Numbered from the stretch's first letter, positions 49,401 to 60,434 are shown. The stretch is 64,000 nucleotides of DNA from Branchinecta lynchi (GCA_023053575.1 JAKZAP010000009.1:15543869-15607868), one strand, 5' to 3'. The notes: a model not told the origin generated them from the letters alone. Numbers and translations: made by a program.

Positions 49401-52400
49401 AGCCTATCAGAGTCCTGAACCAGTTATTTGAAACAATCTCGTTGAGTTGCTGGGCCTTTGTCTCTAGGGGTTCCGGTGACCTTCCAGCCTCCCAATGAGC
49501 CCCACCCCCCAGTACCAAAACCCCTCCTGTGACCCCCCCCCCCCCCCCTCCAAAGACACACAGTGTGAATAAAATGCAATTTAGCCTATTTTACAGCGAT
49601 CCGCCATCACGCTTTCTAATTTCCTACATATTTTCATTCAGATGGGGGGGGGGGGGAACGGACCCGAAGGGTTTTGGTACCGGGTGTTTTTTGCCCAGGG
49701 GTTACCGAGGGAGTATGTCCCGGGGGGGGGGGCGCGAAATTTTGGAATCACTTTGCTGCGAGCGAAGCTCATCGCGAAAACTGTAGGAATCTGATTCTCG
49801 AATTGCTTTCCACTTTCCCGTTGGATTGTTCCCAAAAGCACTCGGAGAACTGAAATGGGCAGGAAATTATTGAATTCCAAATTGTTTAGAATAGATATGC
49901 TTCACTGGAAATTCCTTCAATTCTCATATGTTCCAATGAATTCACCCTTAACGACGCTTGCCGTGTTCTTTCCATTCGTTAGTGACGCTTTCCTCGTTTT
50001 TCCACACTTTTCGAAATTCCCGCCGCCGCATTCAACTTTTCAGGAAGCTTTCCACTAACTGCTTCGGTTTCCGAAGCGCCAAAACCGGGATGAAAATACG
50101 GCAACTTTCCGAAGCAGCGCAAAAACCACTGGAGCATGATTCCGAATTTGCTTTCCAGCTCCTCCCCCTCAAGCCCTCCCTTTTTAGTGGAGTGTCCCCA
50201 CCCCCACTTGGTTCAGGGGTGAGTGGGTCAGAATCCAGATTGCCCATTTTTTAAGGTTTTTAACTTGACAATAACAGGAGAAAATTCGTTTGTGCTTTTT
50301 GATCAGAGGGTTGGGGATTTGTATGTGGAGTTGAACCACCCCCCACCCTCCCCGATCATGGGCAAGTGTGCCCAATTTGCCCATTTGCCCGTGACTGGAA
50401 TCAAACACTAAGCTGGTATAGTCGAGGATATTTAAGTCCAACTCTTGTATATTTGGGGAGATATATCTATGGGTGAGGATTTTGCTGCAACAGCAACAGA
50501 TAAGACGACGCGTCCTACTTTAACTTTTAATGAACAGTTCGAAACTGGACTGTTTTGTCATATGATCTATGATATGCCGTTCTTAATGAATTGTGAGAAA
50601 GGGGGTATTAGGTTGCTACGATTTGGTTTATTGCACTTTTTATTACCTTGCTAATGGAAAAGAGGTTCAAAGGGTCGGACTGGCTCAAGCTGTTCGTGCA
50701 AGATTTCAACATTTCTTTGGATTTATACTTGCGGTTTGTTTACATTTAAAGCTTTTAGATTGGAATGATTACAAATTAGGTTATTTCAATACCTGTTTGG
50801 TTATTGGGGATGTGAAATGTCTTGGTTCTAAAGCTGTTTATATATAAAATGTGATAGACATCTTACTTTCACACTCCACGTCTGGGATAGGTGCTTATAG
50901 AAGGTATTATTTTTGCTTGTTTGTGGTTATTTTTCATGTATTTGCCATGGCCTTTGGCTCTTAGTGTAAATAAATCTTATCCTGTTTTATAAAATGTGAT
51001 AAACATTTTACTTTCACACTCCACGTCTGAGCGCTTGCGCAATTGTTAGCTTTCACGTCGACTGCTAGGTAGAGACGGCCATAACGGCTGTGCCTGTACA
51101 TAATACACATAGGAGGAGGAACCCATAGGCCGATGAACACTTTGCCCATTTGGTAATCAGTCCATCACTGGTCTTTTAGTCGAGTACGATGGAATTCCAT
51201 GGAGTAGGCTGTGTGCAGACCCGTATCCAGGAATTTTTTTCGGGGGGGGGGGGGGGGGGGGGTTGCCTGCGGGTCGGGCAAAAAAGACATAGATCAGAGG
51301 AAAAAGCCTATACAAATGACAATTTTTTAATGTTTTGGGGGGTTCAACCCCCTACCCCCCCCCCCTGGATACGGCCTTGGCTGTGTGTCCTCAATATCGC
51401 TGACTATTGCTATCAAGAATCGCTTGACCGCCTGTTAGGAAATGATGTTCTTTTTATCAAAATCTGTCTCGGAGACAAGTTTGTCCTAAATATCGCAACT
51501 GTTTCTTTCAGGTATCGCTCGATTTCCTCTTAGAACTTGACGTACCTTTCATCAAGATCGGTTCTGGAGATACAAACAACTTTCCCTTGCTAAGAAAAGC
51601 AGCGAAATGTGGAAAGCCTGTTGTTCTATCCACGGGTGAGTTATAAGTAGACTGTACTAAGCTGTTTATTATTGTTATTTGAAAGCATAAAAAAGAGCAA
51701 GCCAAATTATCAACACAATACTTTCCATTTCCAAAATCTTCAACCAGTACATTTTTGAGAGTCGACTGATACGAGGTGGGACGGAAGTTTGTTCCGAGCC
51801 TCCACGATGTGATTTCCAAACTTCCACCTGCCAACATCTTTCTTGAATCGCTGAGATCCAAGTTTGAACTGGTGGCCCCTGAGGTTGTTGTGATTGAGAG
51901 TCACAAGTTCGCCTGCGATCCGACCATTGTAAGCCTCACTGCAAATCTTGTATGCTTCGGTCACGTCTCCCCTGTGCAGACGGTAAGCCAGTGTCGGTAT
52001 CTTTAATGTCTTCAGCCTATCGTCGTATGTAGCATTTTTCAGTGCTGGACAAAATTTGGTCATCCGGCGTTAAAGGACCCCTCGCGATATTTACTATTCA
52101 ACTTATAGTCTTTTAAAATATTTGAATACTTTATAACTAGGCTGTGCTTTCAACAAATAATCCACGGTGTTTGGCTGTTTTAAGCCTTTTGCGAGACCGG
52201 TTGACTCACAGCGAAAACAGGGAAACAATTTACATAACCGGTTTTTCTGATGGAAAACTTCTCGCAGACAACTGGCGACAGTGTGATACACATCGAATGT
52301 AGCAAATCACGGCAAGTGAGAAAATGAGCGTGGTTTTGTTAGAGAGGTTAAAATGTACCGTACGAAATTAGGTCTCTGGATTTAGAAGTATATAGAGCGA

Positions 52401-55400
52401 TGATGGAAGAAGGTTGCGTTAGTGTTAAAGGTAAGACAGGTCCTTTAAGTGTCCTCGTGATTTCGACGCCACAATACACGTTAATCCGTATTCGAAGTTG
52501 CTGGATGACAATGTTCCAGCAGGGAGTCGGACTCGCCCACATCGCTGTCAGAAGTTTTATAAGAAAGCTGCTGGTTTCGGTGGGTTCCCAAAGGTGAGTG
52601 CTTATTGGGCCTCGTCGTCCAGAAAACTGGGTCGTGTAGGCCGTCGGTCTTTGACAGACCACGTAAGCATGTTAATAAAATAGAATTAATTAGAAATAAA
52701 AATAAACCGCCGGAAAATGCCTTTGTGTCGAAGCAGTGCCAAGTTACTAATCCGCTGAGAAGACCAAGACCACATTGTGATTCAGTATGTGCCACTAGCC
52801 CCATTTGAAAGGTCTAACCGACTTTTGAATTAACTTTCGTTTCTACCACATTTCCAGTTTTTGCCGAATTCCTGGAGAGTTACTTGTCGCGACGAGAGAG
52901 TTGAATTCATTGATTTTTTTTTTCAGCGTGCGTTTCACCTTCCTATCGAACTCTAATCTGCTTCGGTTCTGGTGATACAAACAACTTTCCCTTTTCCTTG
53001 TCAAACAAAATTTCATTTTCGCCAGGTTTCGGGCGAACTACTTATCCGGAAGAAAATTAAATTCAAAACATTTGTTCAGCATGTCTCCCTACCTTTCAAT
53101 CGACCACTTTTTGTTAGCTTTTTTAAAATATCTATTTCTAAAATAAAAAACTGGCTTTTATTTTATTTCCTTCTTTGCCCTATTTTTGTTGAATTTGCAT
53201 TCATTACTAGAATCGTTCGTATTTCTTTGGTATATTTATTATGTACCCGTTTCAGGCATGCAAGAAATGCCCACCATCCGAAAAGCAGTCCGGATTCTTA
53301 CTACCCACAACCCGAATGTGACCCTCCTTCACTGCCTTAGTTCCTACCCACAGCCCCCAAGCGAGACAAATTTAAGCCTAATGCGGAAGTATCAGGAAGA
53401 ATTTCCCAGCCTGACTATCGGCTATTCTGGACATGAGTTGGGGATCACTTTGAGCCTTGCTGCAGTCGCTTTGGGCGCGAAGGTGATAGAACGACATGTG
53501 ACATTAGACAAGAATCTGAAAGGGACGGATCATAAGTGTTCGCTTCTACCGTCCGAGTTGAAGGAAATGATTGAGCAAGTAAGAGATACTTGATTTATTT
53601 AATTTGTGTCTGGATTTTATGTCGCCACTTTCTCGGAAGTGTCATAACAGATACCAGAGGGATGCACAGTTTCAATAGATAACACTTTTGATGTAATCTG
53701 TTGTGATGAAAGTGTTATGCAGTAAATGATATTCATAAGAAGCATTGCCAGGAAGAGCTGAAAAACTCCAAAGAAGCATCTACTGACTTTTTGTTTGTGG
53801 TCATGAAATCGATCGAGAAAGTGAATAGATACTTTTTGGCGGTTTCTTTGCTCTACCTAGTTCGTGCTTGTTATGCATAAGATTAAATGCATAATGTTTT
53901 GAAAATAAGAACGGATTGCATCCTACATAGTGCTTGATGGAACTGCGCATCCTTGTGTTACCTGTTATGAAACTTCTGGCAGTGCATACTACGTGTACGT
54001 GTACCCCGGCGCGACTCAGTCCTTTAGGGTGAATGTACGTCCTCCGAGCATGTGTTTCTAGTGGGGAACGATTACACTGTACAAAAAAATCTTGCTACTG
54101 TGATTAATCTTGTCTTTATTAAGATTATCTTTAATTCGGATTAATCTAATCCCAGTAGAGATAAGATTAATCCCAATAGCAAATACTGCAGTTAACTTTA
54201 ATCCTTAGTCGGAGAAACTTTTTACAGTGTAGTTGAGCTCGCACAGTAGAAGGGACATTGGTTATTGCACCATAGCACCTTATGGAAAAATTGTACACGC
54301 CAACAAGTCCTTTCGTCAAGGATGGTGGTCAGTGTAGTTTCCCACAAGCTGAGGAGTAGGCGAGAAATATATCGGTTATCATCTTTGTGCAAGCAGTTGA
54401 TAACGGCCGACCGTTTTCGTTGTGTCTGCAGGTGCAACAGAACGAGGGTAAAAAAATTAAAGTATAGCTAATTTTTGGTGGTAGAGAATAATCTGCTCAA
54501 TCCAAAGTTGCGAGTCTTGCTTGAACTCGATACCTTGTTTCTGTGTTTAAAGCTCTTCAGTGTGGTTTGTATTTCTTTCTATAGGATCTATTTCAAATTT
54601 GCTGAATTTCCCCCAATGTACCAATAACTTGTTGTTGGCACCGCAGCCGTTACTGGCAAAAATGTTTGGGGGGTGGGGGAGGGTCAAGGTATTTACAGAC
54701 TGGCTGGTCAGGTTTACTGACTGTTTTTGCAGAAAAAACGACTTTGACGAAAAACCGACTGTTTCGAAGAAACGTGACTATTTTTATTCTTAAATAAAAT
54801 TGGCTGTTTCCAAAAAAAATCCCCCCCCCCCTCCAATACCCGTGGTTGGCACAGACATTCCAGCTGATAATGTTGCAAAGATTCGTGACGAAAGAGTGTA
54901 AGATTTCAAATCTTCCGCTGGTGAACTGACCCCCATCGGTCTTCCCTGTTCCTGCGATTTGACAGTATCCTTTTATCAATCAATCAATCAGTATTTTATT
55001 TCCGCCAAAGATAGCGAGTAAAAAATAAATTAATAGACACTGACAAATTTCGGCTAAACACTATAACTCAAAAACTGCCAAAAGATAGCCTAACTACACT
55101 GCCGAAAATACTTAAAACTTATCTACAATTTAATTACAGTTTAATAACTGACAAATTGAAAATAAAAAAAAAACAAAAAAGAATAAAAATATCATTCACG
55201 AAAAAACCTGCACAGGTTATGTTGGAGACCTGAAAAATTTGATACAACCCGTTGAAGTTTCTTATTCATTATAATAAGCGGATCTTTAAGATTATAGTAT
55301 TCCATCATTTGCGTGTTAGAAAAATAACGAGAAAATCGGCATAAAAACTTTCCAAATTTAAAAAATGACGTTTTCATATGCGTTAAATTGCTAAGGGTAA

Positions 55401-57304
55401 AATACGGTAAAAGGGGAGAAGCAATTACAATTTGAGGTAAAACAGCTGTATTAAAATTCGCGACAAAGATTTTCTTGTCAAAAGCTCTCGGAGAGAAACG
55501 AGAGCACCAAAAGAGCAAGAAATTCGTGCATCTACAGCCTTTACAATAAAAGCACGAGTTGAAGAAAGCGTCGTCCCGTATTTTCATTGTAAAAATTACA
55601 TTTCTTGCGTTGTCTTTTTTTCTTTTGTTGTACTCCATTATAGGCCTCCATTGTTTGTTCTTGTCGGGTAACGATAGAATTGAATTGGATTACTATTCTT
55701 TATTTTCTTGGTAGCTGTTTATTCTATACTTGAGTCACGAGCCTCGTTTTTATTGCACGCTGCAGAGGGTTGCCACATCAGAAATATTTAGAGAGTGACT
55801 TTTGGCCCCAAAACAGAGAGTGAATTGGGAGTCAAATTTAGAATAATGAAATTAGTTCACTTTTGGTCGGTATCGCATCTGTAAAAATGATACATCTCAA
55901 TTTTACTTTCATGAAAAAACTTGAAATAGTCAGTCCTGGTCTGAATCCCTGCTGCAAAAATTACAAATTTGGTCATTTTCTAAAGTAGAGTGATTTTTAT
56001 GTCCTACGTGGGACATGAGTGACAAAAACAAAATAGAGTGACAATTCACACTATCGTGCGACATGTGGCAACCCTGGCTGCACTTCCGCTTCTCGTCCGC
56101 TTCTGCTAAATGGCGCTTTTGCACAGCAGTGCTTCCGAGGAAGACGGCAGTGCTTCTTGAGAATCGCGGACTTGCTTACTGACCAAGTCCGTGCTTCCCT
56201 GCAAGCTGCTGCTTCATTTGAGAAGAAATCTTGCAGGCAGCAAATCCAAAAACGCATCTGGTACAGAAGCAAAGAAGTTGCAACAAAATATTGCAACAAA
56301 ACTATTGCAACAAAAACGAGGCTGTGAAGAGGAACACTGGGAGCTTGGACTGGCAATCAGGGCCAGGGTTACCCGGACTGGAATTCCTGCCAGGATGCTG
56401 TAATCCATATGAAAAAATTGGAGTTTGCTCCACGTTGTGATCGAAATTTAAAAAACCTAACCGCGAAAACCTGATCGTCTGGCCACCGTAGGCGGTAGCT
56501 CTATGTTCTGTATTATAGAGCCGAGTCACACTGGGCTCATTTCCTGGCTTTTTGGGTTGCAAAAGTAGAAAAAAGAAAAAGAACAAGATAATCTAATTCT
56601 GAATGTTGTCGTTTCAAATTCAGGAGATCAATTAGAGCAAAACTGCGTGTATAACAATGTTACAGGAACCCTAATTGACCCCTAAATGCAGTCTGCTCTT
56701 GTCCCGAAGCTGCCACAAAGCCCATCAAATCTCAAGTCCCCTAGGTATTTTCAGTCGTTTGTCAAATAGGCTGCGTTTTGGGCCCAGTGTGACTAGGCTC
56801 ATAGCTCGGGAGCAGAACACTGTTAGCTCGGACAGGAGATCAGGTTCAGGTGATCTCAAACTGCATCCCAGTCCCGGATTGAAATCCATACGAACAAATT
56901 TTTATTTCTTCAGTTGACTGACGAATATCTAAAAAACTTAGCCGGGGAAACCTGATCGTCTATTCGCCTCATGAGAAAAACGTACTTGCAACAGTCGTGT
57001 ATGCTGTCAGTTTCTTCGAATTAATCTGCCCCTTTCCTTTCAGATCCGGATTATCGAAGCTGCGCTGGGACAGCCCATCAAGAAAATTCAACCTTCCGAG
57101 CTCCCCTGCAAGCAAAAGCTAGGCAAGACTCTCGTAGCGGCGCGAAATTTGAATTCTGGACACGTGCTCGAAGACAGAGACATCTATGTAAAAGTTTCCG
57201 AACCAAGAGGGATTGAAGCTGAAGATTTTGATGAAGTAGTGGGGAGAGTTTGCAGTTTGGAAATTGCGGAGGATACGCCCATCTTATGGGAACATTTGGA
57301 GTAA
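46327..57304 (+). CDS. NANS: N-acetylneuraminate-9-phosphate synthase (sialic acid synthase), five exons
   Basis: Joining 46327-46419, 49131-49349, 51512-51635, 53256-53578 and 57044-57304 gives 1020 nt with all phases in agreement (0, 0, 1, 0) and GT/AG at every junction. The 339-residue product condenses phosphoenolpyruvate with N-acetylmannosamine (6-phosphate in animals) to make sialic acid in the cytosol. The NeuB barrel shows V-I-A-E-I-G-Q-N-H-Q-G (8-18), I-G-S-G-D-T-N-N-F-P (120-129), Y-S-G-H-E (His 205) and I-E-R-H-V-T-L-D (His 226). The two His, 21 residues apart, fit the metal ligands of bacterial NeuB. Exon 5 encodes the C-terminal SAF (antifreeze-like) domain. It is about 20 residues shorter than vertebrate NANS at the N-terminus, so an upstream exon is possible but not needed. 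Confidence 0.93.
47600..47784. mobile_element. hAT-like MITE
   Basis: A series of TACTTAAGTA/CTTGAAGTACTT dyads ending in 'gaagtacttcccaacactg'. The reverse complement of that end is CAGTGTTGGGAAGTACTT, a common hAT-type MITE terminus. The left end is less well preserved ('gtacttgggagagtacttg'). Confidence 0.6.
47853..48159. mobile_element. Complete 307-bp MITE with target duplication
   Basis: The ends CAGTCTAGTACACTAGCCCT and AGGGCTAGTGCACTAGACTG are inverted, and the complementarity extends through most of the element, making a long hairpin with a short loop near 47,990-48,020. AAAACTCTC at 47,844-47,852 and 48,160-48,168 is a 9-bp direct repeat (or 8 bp with a chance match). CA-start ends with an 8-9 bp duplication suggest hAT or Mutator-like mobilisation. 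Confidence 0.88.
49131..49349 (+). CDS. NANS: NANS exon 2
   Basis: 73 codons, phase 0 at both ends, TTACAG acceptor and GTAAGA donor. It encodes E-A-G-A-S-C-V-K-F-Q-K, Y-G-E-H-K-E-C-L-E-L and F-T-A-S-A-M-D-E, all typical NANS/NeuB blocks. Confidence 0.92.
50160..50890 (+). repeat. Dispersed GGGCCCAGATTGCCC repeat (copy B)
   Basis: Aligns with 61,800-62,640 and, reversed, with 16,270-16,900: 'caattgcccatttgcccgtgactgg', 'atataggggagatat', 'cagttcgaaactggactgttttgtcatatgat', 'ttgtttacatttaaagctttta', 'cactccacgtctg'. It is shorter at the 5' side than copy C. Confidence 0.85.
51219..51377. mobile_element. MITE with CCGTATCCAGG / CCTGGATACGG ends
   Basis: The 11-bp terminal repeats are perfectly inverted. 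They flank a G-run, 'acatagatcagaggaaaaagcctata' and a C-run. A truncated relative is at 880-985. Confidence 0.85.
51512..51635 (+). CDS. NANS: NANS exon 3
   Basis: 124 nt, entering in phase 0 and leaving in phase 1 after one base of a Gly codon. TTTCAG acceptor and GTGAGT donor. It encodes V-S-L-D-F-L-L-E-L-D-V-P-F-I-K and the I-G-S-G-D-T-N-N-F-P phosphate/substrate loop. Confidence 0.93.
51740..52063 (-). pseudogene. Non-LTR retrotransposon RT C-terminal fragment
   Basis: 107 residues open on the minus strand: R-L-K-T-L-K-I-P-T-L-A-Y-R-L-H-R-G-D-V-T-E-A-Y-K-I, then L-R-G-H-Q-F-K-L and W-N-like K-F-G-N-H-I-V-E-A-R-N-K-L-P-S-H-L-V. This is the segment after the RT thumb typical of jockey/CR1-like elements (L-P-T-L-x-Y-R-R-x-R-G-D, F-x-x-R-x-V-x-x-W-N-x-L-P). 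The palm is missing. Inserted antisense to NANS. Confidence 0.8.
52840..53110. repeat. Two diverged ~135-bp units in NANS intron 3
   Basis: 'catttccagtttttgccgaattcc', 'agttacttgtcgcgacgag' and then 'gccaggtttcgggcgaactacttatccgg', 'ttcagcatgtctccctacc', 'aatcgaccactt' match the units of the 6.0-8.0 and 9.3-10.6 kb repeats. Confidence 0.7.
52965..52995 (+). repeat. 31-bp near-copy of NANS exon 3
   Basis: 'tcggttctggtgatacaaac' plus the next 11 bases match exon 3 (about 51,560-51,590) at 30 of 31 positions, embedded between units of an unrelated repeat. It lacks splice sites, so it is not an alternative exon. Confidence 0.8.
53256..53578 (+). CDS. NANS: NANS exon 4
   Basis: 323 nt, completing the split Gly codon and ending in phase 0. 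TTTCAG acceptor and GTAAGA donor. It carries L-L-H-C-L-S-S-Y-P, I-G-Y-S-G-H-E-L-G, A-A-V-A-L-G-A-K-V-I-E-R-H and D-K-N-L-K-G-T-D-H-K-C-S-L, including the two putative metal-binding His. Confidence 0.95.
54070..54229. mobile_element. ~160-bp MITE with TACACTGTA ends
   Basis: 'ttacactgtacaaaaaaat' at the left and 'actttttacagtgtag' at the right are inverted. The interior has repeated 'gattaatc' and 'taatcccagtag' dyads. TA at the borders would fit Tc1/mariner-type mobilisation. Confidence 0.7.
54974..55640 (-). pseudogene. Non-LTR retrotransposon 3' end with C-terminal ORF
   Basis: A minus-strand open frame (55,638-55,192, 148 residues) is a diverged relative of the one at 21,134-21,550, sharing F-N-T-A-V-L-P-Q, L-P-Y-F, H-M-K-T-S-F-F-K-F-G-K-F-L-C-R and L-K-D-P-L. 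A Cys-rich N-terminal part is present (C-F-Y-C-K-G-C-R-C). Downstream the AT-rich 3' region ends in 'aaataaaatactgattgattgattgataa', a tandem tail, which fixes the orientation. Confidence 0.65.
57044..57304 (+). CDS. NANS: NANS exon 5 (terminal)
   Basis: 86 codons plus TAA at 57,302-57,304, with a TTTCAG acceptor. It encodes I-I-E-A-A-L-G, a linker with P-C-K-Q-K-L-G-K-T-L-V-A-A-R, and the SAF domain (D-R-D-I-Y-V-K-V-S-E-P-R-G-I, E-D-T-P-I-L-W-E-H-L-E). SAF contributes to the active site of the neighbouring subunit in NeuB dimers. Confidence 0.93.
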   Translation: MRIIEAALGQPIKKIQPSELPCKQKLGKTLVAARNLNSGHVLEDRDIYVKVSEPRGIEAEDFDEVVGRVCSLEIAEDTPILWEHLE

Positions 57305-58660
57305 GGAAACTTACCATGTTCCATGTCCATCCCTGTGAGAAAGTTCAGTTTGTGTAGCCTACTGAAACAGTCGATCTCAACAATGATCTCATGTTTTCTT
57401 TGTATTCATGTATACTGCCAACCTCGAATTTATATGACCTCCAACTTGGCCTGAAAACCTTGCAAGGATATTTCTGTGCAATCCAAATCAGGTCCTGGGT
57501 CACTCAGGATTTCCTTCTTGACAGTTAGGACCTTTTTAGGACTGGACTGAAATTTCCTTCAAACCTTTTTTAGCCCAGGTTCGAGGCTGTGTAAACTCGA
57601 GGTTGGATACCCCTCCTTTATTCGTAGGATATTTTTTCAGTTTTTACCCTAAATTGGCATTTTGTTGTGTAGTAGGCTAACTATGTACTTGCCCGCTGAA
57701 AAGTGAGATGGTAATTTTTTGTGGTTAAACCTTTTCCACCAGAGAGGTTAATTAATTTTGCTAAAATGAGAAAAGGAAGAAAACAGTAGTCATTTAAGAA
57801 AAGCTTGATGAGTATATAGTGACCCCAGATGTACTGTGACCCCCTCATCAGTTTTCGTTTAGTAATTTTATTCATCCTCAAATTTCCGGCTTGCTTCAGG
57901 CTGATCCAACAAGTCTAGCAATAATACCACCAAATTCAGATTTGGTTTAGAACACTGCTTAAAGTCTTTGATTCATGTGGCTGAGAAGGTGGGAGGCACC
58001 ATCATTTTTCGATGGGTCGGATTTTTACGAACACACTGTTACCTTTGTTTTCCCCAAAATCCTCACTGTAACCAACGTTATTCACAAATTACTTGAACAC
58101 AATTCACTCCTGAACTCCAATTAGCCATTACCAGTTAACTATTCATTGATCTCCTGGCGCTGGTCAAAAGATCACTAGAACCTTCGAGAAAATCGAGTGG
58201 CGTGTAAGAAGATTAAGACAGCTAAGTATATCACCATGTGGACGTTTAGTTATGTCGGAAGAAGAAATCGTCGGCCAGGTTTCTTAATATTATTTAGCTC
58301 AATTTCAGAATCTTGAAGAAATCACTATAACGAATTTAGTATAATTTACGGCGTTTGTTGACTGTGATCTAGTTTACATCCTTAATTCTTTGGACTTAGG
58401 GATATTAACAAGAAAAAACAGAAAACAAAATACTTCAAGAAATCGATAATGCAAATAATTAGTTTAATTTGTCTACACATTTTCCATATGCCTGCTACAA
58501 TACAAACATATTGTTACATCCAAAGTCAAAGTATGATTCCATCCTCCCCATGTCGGGCGCTTCCGATCCGCACCGCTAGATGACCCAGCGGTCGGATCGA
58601 GTCATGGGTTCGTCTTGGGTCTTGGGTGGGGCAGGGGGGGGGGGCACCTGAACTTCATGA
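57305..58660. other. NANS 3' flank, no further gene seen
   Basis: Probable 3' UTR followed by AT-rich sequence. I did not find a convincing AATAAA close to the stop. No repeat shared with the rest of the window was recognised. Confidence 0.4.
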
Positions 58661-58664
58661 TTTT

Positions 58665-58890
58665 CAGGGAATCTACCGGATTTTGCTCAAGGAATCTACG
58701 CTAAATCATTTACAATGAATCTACCGGAATTTGTCTCAGGGGTTGTACCGGAATTCACCCCACATAATCTACCAGAATTCGGCTCAGGGAATCTGCCGGA
58801 ATTTGTGCGATATCTTTTACAAGGAATCTACCGGAACTTGTATCAGGGAATCTATCCGAACTTACCCCACAGAATCTACCGGAATTCGGC
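58665..58890. repeat. ~24-30 bp tandem array GAATCTACCGGAATT
   Basis: About eight units with 'aatctaccggaattt' alternating with 'gctcaggg', 'accccaca' or 'caagg' spacers. Forward-strand translation gives an N-L-P-E-F repeat, but coding is unlikely because every frame is equally repetitive and the unit length varies. Confidence 0.85.
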
Positions 58891-60290
58891 TGAATCTGAA
58901 TCCAAAAAACGCCGGCAGCTTGACTCCTTTCCGGTGATACCGGTGAACCAAGAAGAGTTCAACAAGAGCTGTAAGATCATTGGGCATTTGCAACTGTATG
59001 CAGTAGGTAAGGGCTCTGTCAGATTGAACGGGTCCCTTATATGCCTCCCAAGTTTCGTCGCGAAAATTCCCAAAATTGACATCACCGGAATTTAGGGAAA
59101 CTCCCCTCCACACACCGGATCCAGTCCAACTGTGTAAATTATCTGGGACAGATGCTTGTCCTTCCCAGCAAGTTTCACTCCGATCCTTCCATTCTAACCG
59201 TTTCTCGAGATTTCCGGTCTCCCCCCCCCCCTAACTCCCCCATAGCTACCGAATCCGGTCCGGACCTCAAATAGGACATCAAAGATATGTCCTTAGTTAA
59301 GTTATGAAGTTTCATTCCAATTCGATCACCCGTTCGAAAGTTACACACTACTCAATTTTCCAGATTCCACGCCCTCCACCCCCCCCCCCCAAACGGTCGG
59401 ATCCCTGATATGCCTCCCAAGTTTCGTTGCTAAAATCCCCAAAACTGACATCACCAGAATTTCGGGAAACTCCCCTCCACCCCCCAAGGGTACGGATCCA
59501 GTTCAGTTGTGTAAACGATTTATCTTGGGCAGATGCTTGTTCTTCCCAGCAAGTTTCACTCCGATCCCTCCATTCTAACCGTTTCTCGAGATTTCCGGTC
59601 TCCCCCCTCCCCGACTCCCCATAGCTAGAGTTTCAGGTATCAGGTTCAGGTTTATATATTTACGTAAAAGTTTATAAAATAAACTTGTTTCACTTGTTTC
59701 CCGGCAGAGAGGCATCTCGAATGCTCGGGAACAACATACAATGAGAAAATCAGTTTAACTTAAATAAATAACTAGTTAGAATCCGGTCCGGTCTTCAAAT
59801 GGGACATGAGAGATATGTCCTTTATTTAGTTATCAAGTTTCATTCCAATCCGATCACCCGTTCAAAAGTTACACACTACTCAATTTTCCAGATTCTCCCG
59901 CCTTCACTCCCCCCCCCCCAGATAATCGGATCAGGAAACTGATTATTTTTAAGTTAGTTTGGTCGGGTTCCTGGTATGCCTGCCAAGTTTCATCGTCCTA
60001 GCACATCAGGAAGTACCCTAACTCGAAAAAGTGTGACAAACTGCACTAAATTTTCCAGATTCTCCCGCCGTCCACTCCCCCGTAGATGGTCGGATCGGGA
60101 AACTGATTAGTTCCAGGTTAGTTTGCTCTGGTCCCTGATACGCCTGCCAAGTTTCATCGTCCTAGCACATCTGGAAGTACCATAACTCGAAAAAGTGTGA
60201 CAAAACAAAAGGACCGACCGACAGACAGAACTGTGATCGGTATATGGCACTTGAGCCAGAGAGTCGAAGTGACATAAAAACGAATTAGCC
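58891..60290. repeat. Copy of repeat family 'S'
   Basis: Units with 'aagtttcactccgatcc', 'ctaaccgtttctcgagatttccgg', C-runs and 'gaatccggtccgg', ending in a 'gaccgaccgacagacag' tract and 'ggtatatggcacttgag...gtgacataaaa'. These match the right end of the element nested in the Polinton. The left hairpin end is missing. Confidence 0.8.
59627..59775 (-). mobile_element. Short non-LTR 3' end inserted in repeat S
   Basis: Read on the minus strand it ends '...tatataaacctgaacctgatacctg', a short tandem tail. It separates 'ccccatagct' from 'gaatccggtccgg', which are adjacent in the neighbouring unit at about 59,240, so the empty target is visible. Confidence 0.6.
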
Positions 60291-60434
60291 TTGTTTCGAC
60301 ATGATGTAGAAAGTTGCCGGGAGAGCCTCGAAACAAACAACAAGTTTGAAGATATATTCGAGGTTTCTCGTCAAGTGAAAGACGTGTGACAGAAGAGTAT
60401 TCTAGACTTTCAGCAGAGAGTGTCACTACGGAGA

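Larger units (their letters stand above)
49350..51511. other. NANS intron 2
   Basis: 2.2 kb with several C- and G-runs (49,535, 49,646, 49,725), copy B of the GGGCCCAGATTGCCC repeat and a complete GGATACGG-ended MITE. No exon-like content is seen. Confidence 0.8.
51636..53255. other. NANS intron 3
   Basis: 1.6 kb holding a minus-strand reverse transcriptase fragment, two units of the ~135-bp repeat, and a 31-bp near-copy of exon 3. The segment 52,070-52,800 has short open frames without motifs. Confidence 0.8.
53579..57043. other. NANS intron 4
   Basis: 3.5 kb. It contains a small CACTGTA-ended MITE, a minus-strand retrotransposon 3' end and a pair of related segments at about 56,340-56,540 and 56,780-56,970 (both with 'aacctgatcgtct' and 'aaaaaac(c)ta(a/g)cc'). 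Confidence 0.75.

Noticed and set aside
52965..52995. Mutually exclusive alternative NANS exon 3
   Set aside because: Only 31 bp match and there are no flanking splice sites. The frame does not continue.
58715..59095. 126-residue frame with N-L-P-E-F repeats
   Set aside because: The tandem array GAATCTACCGGAATT gives similar repeats in other frames; the unit length varies and there is no start context or conserved non-repeat domain.
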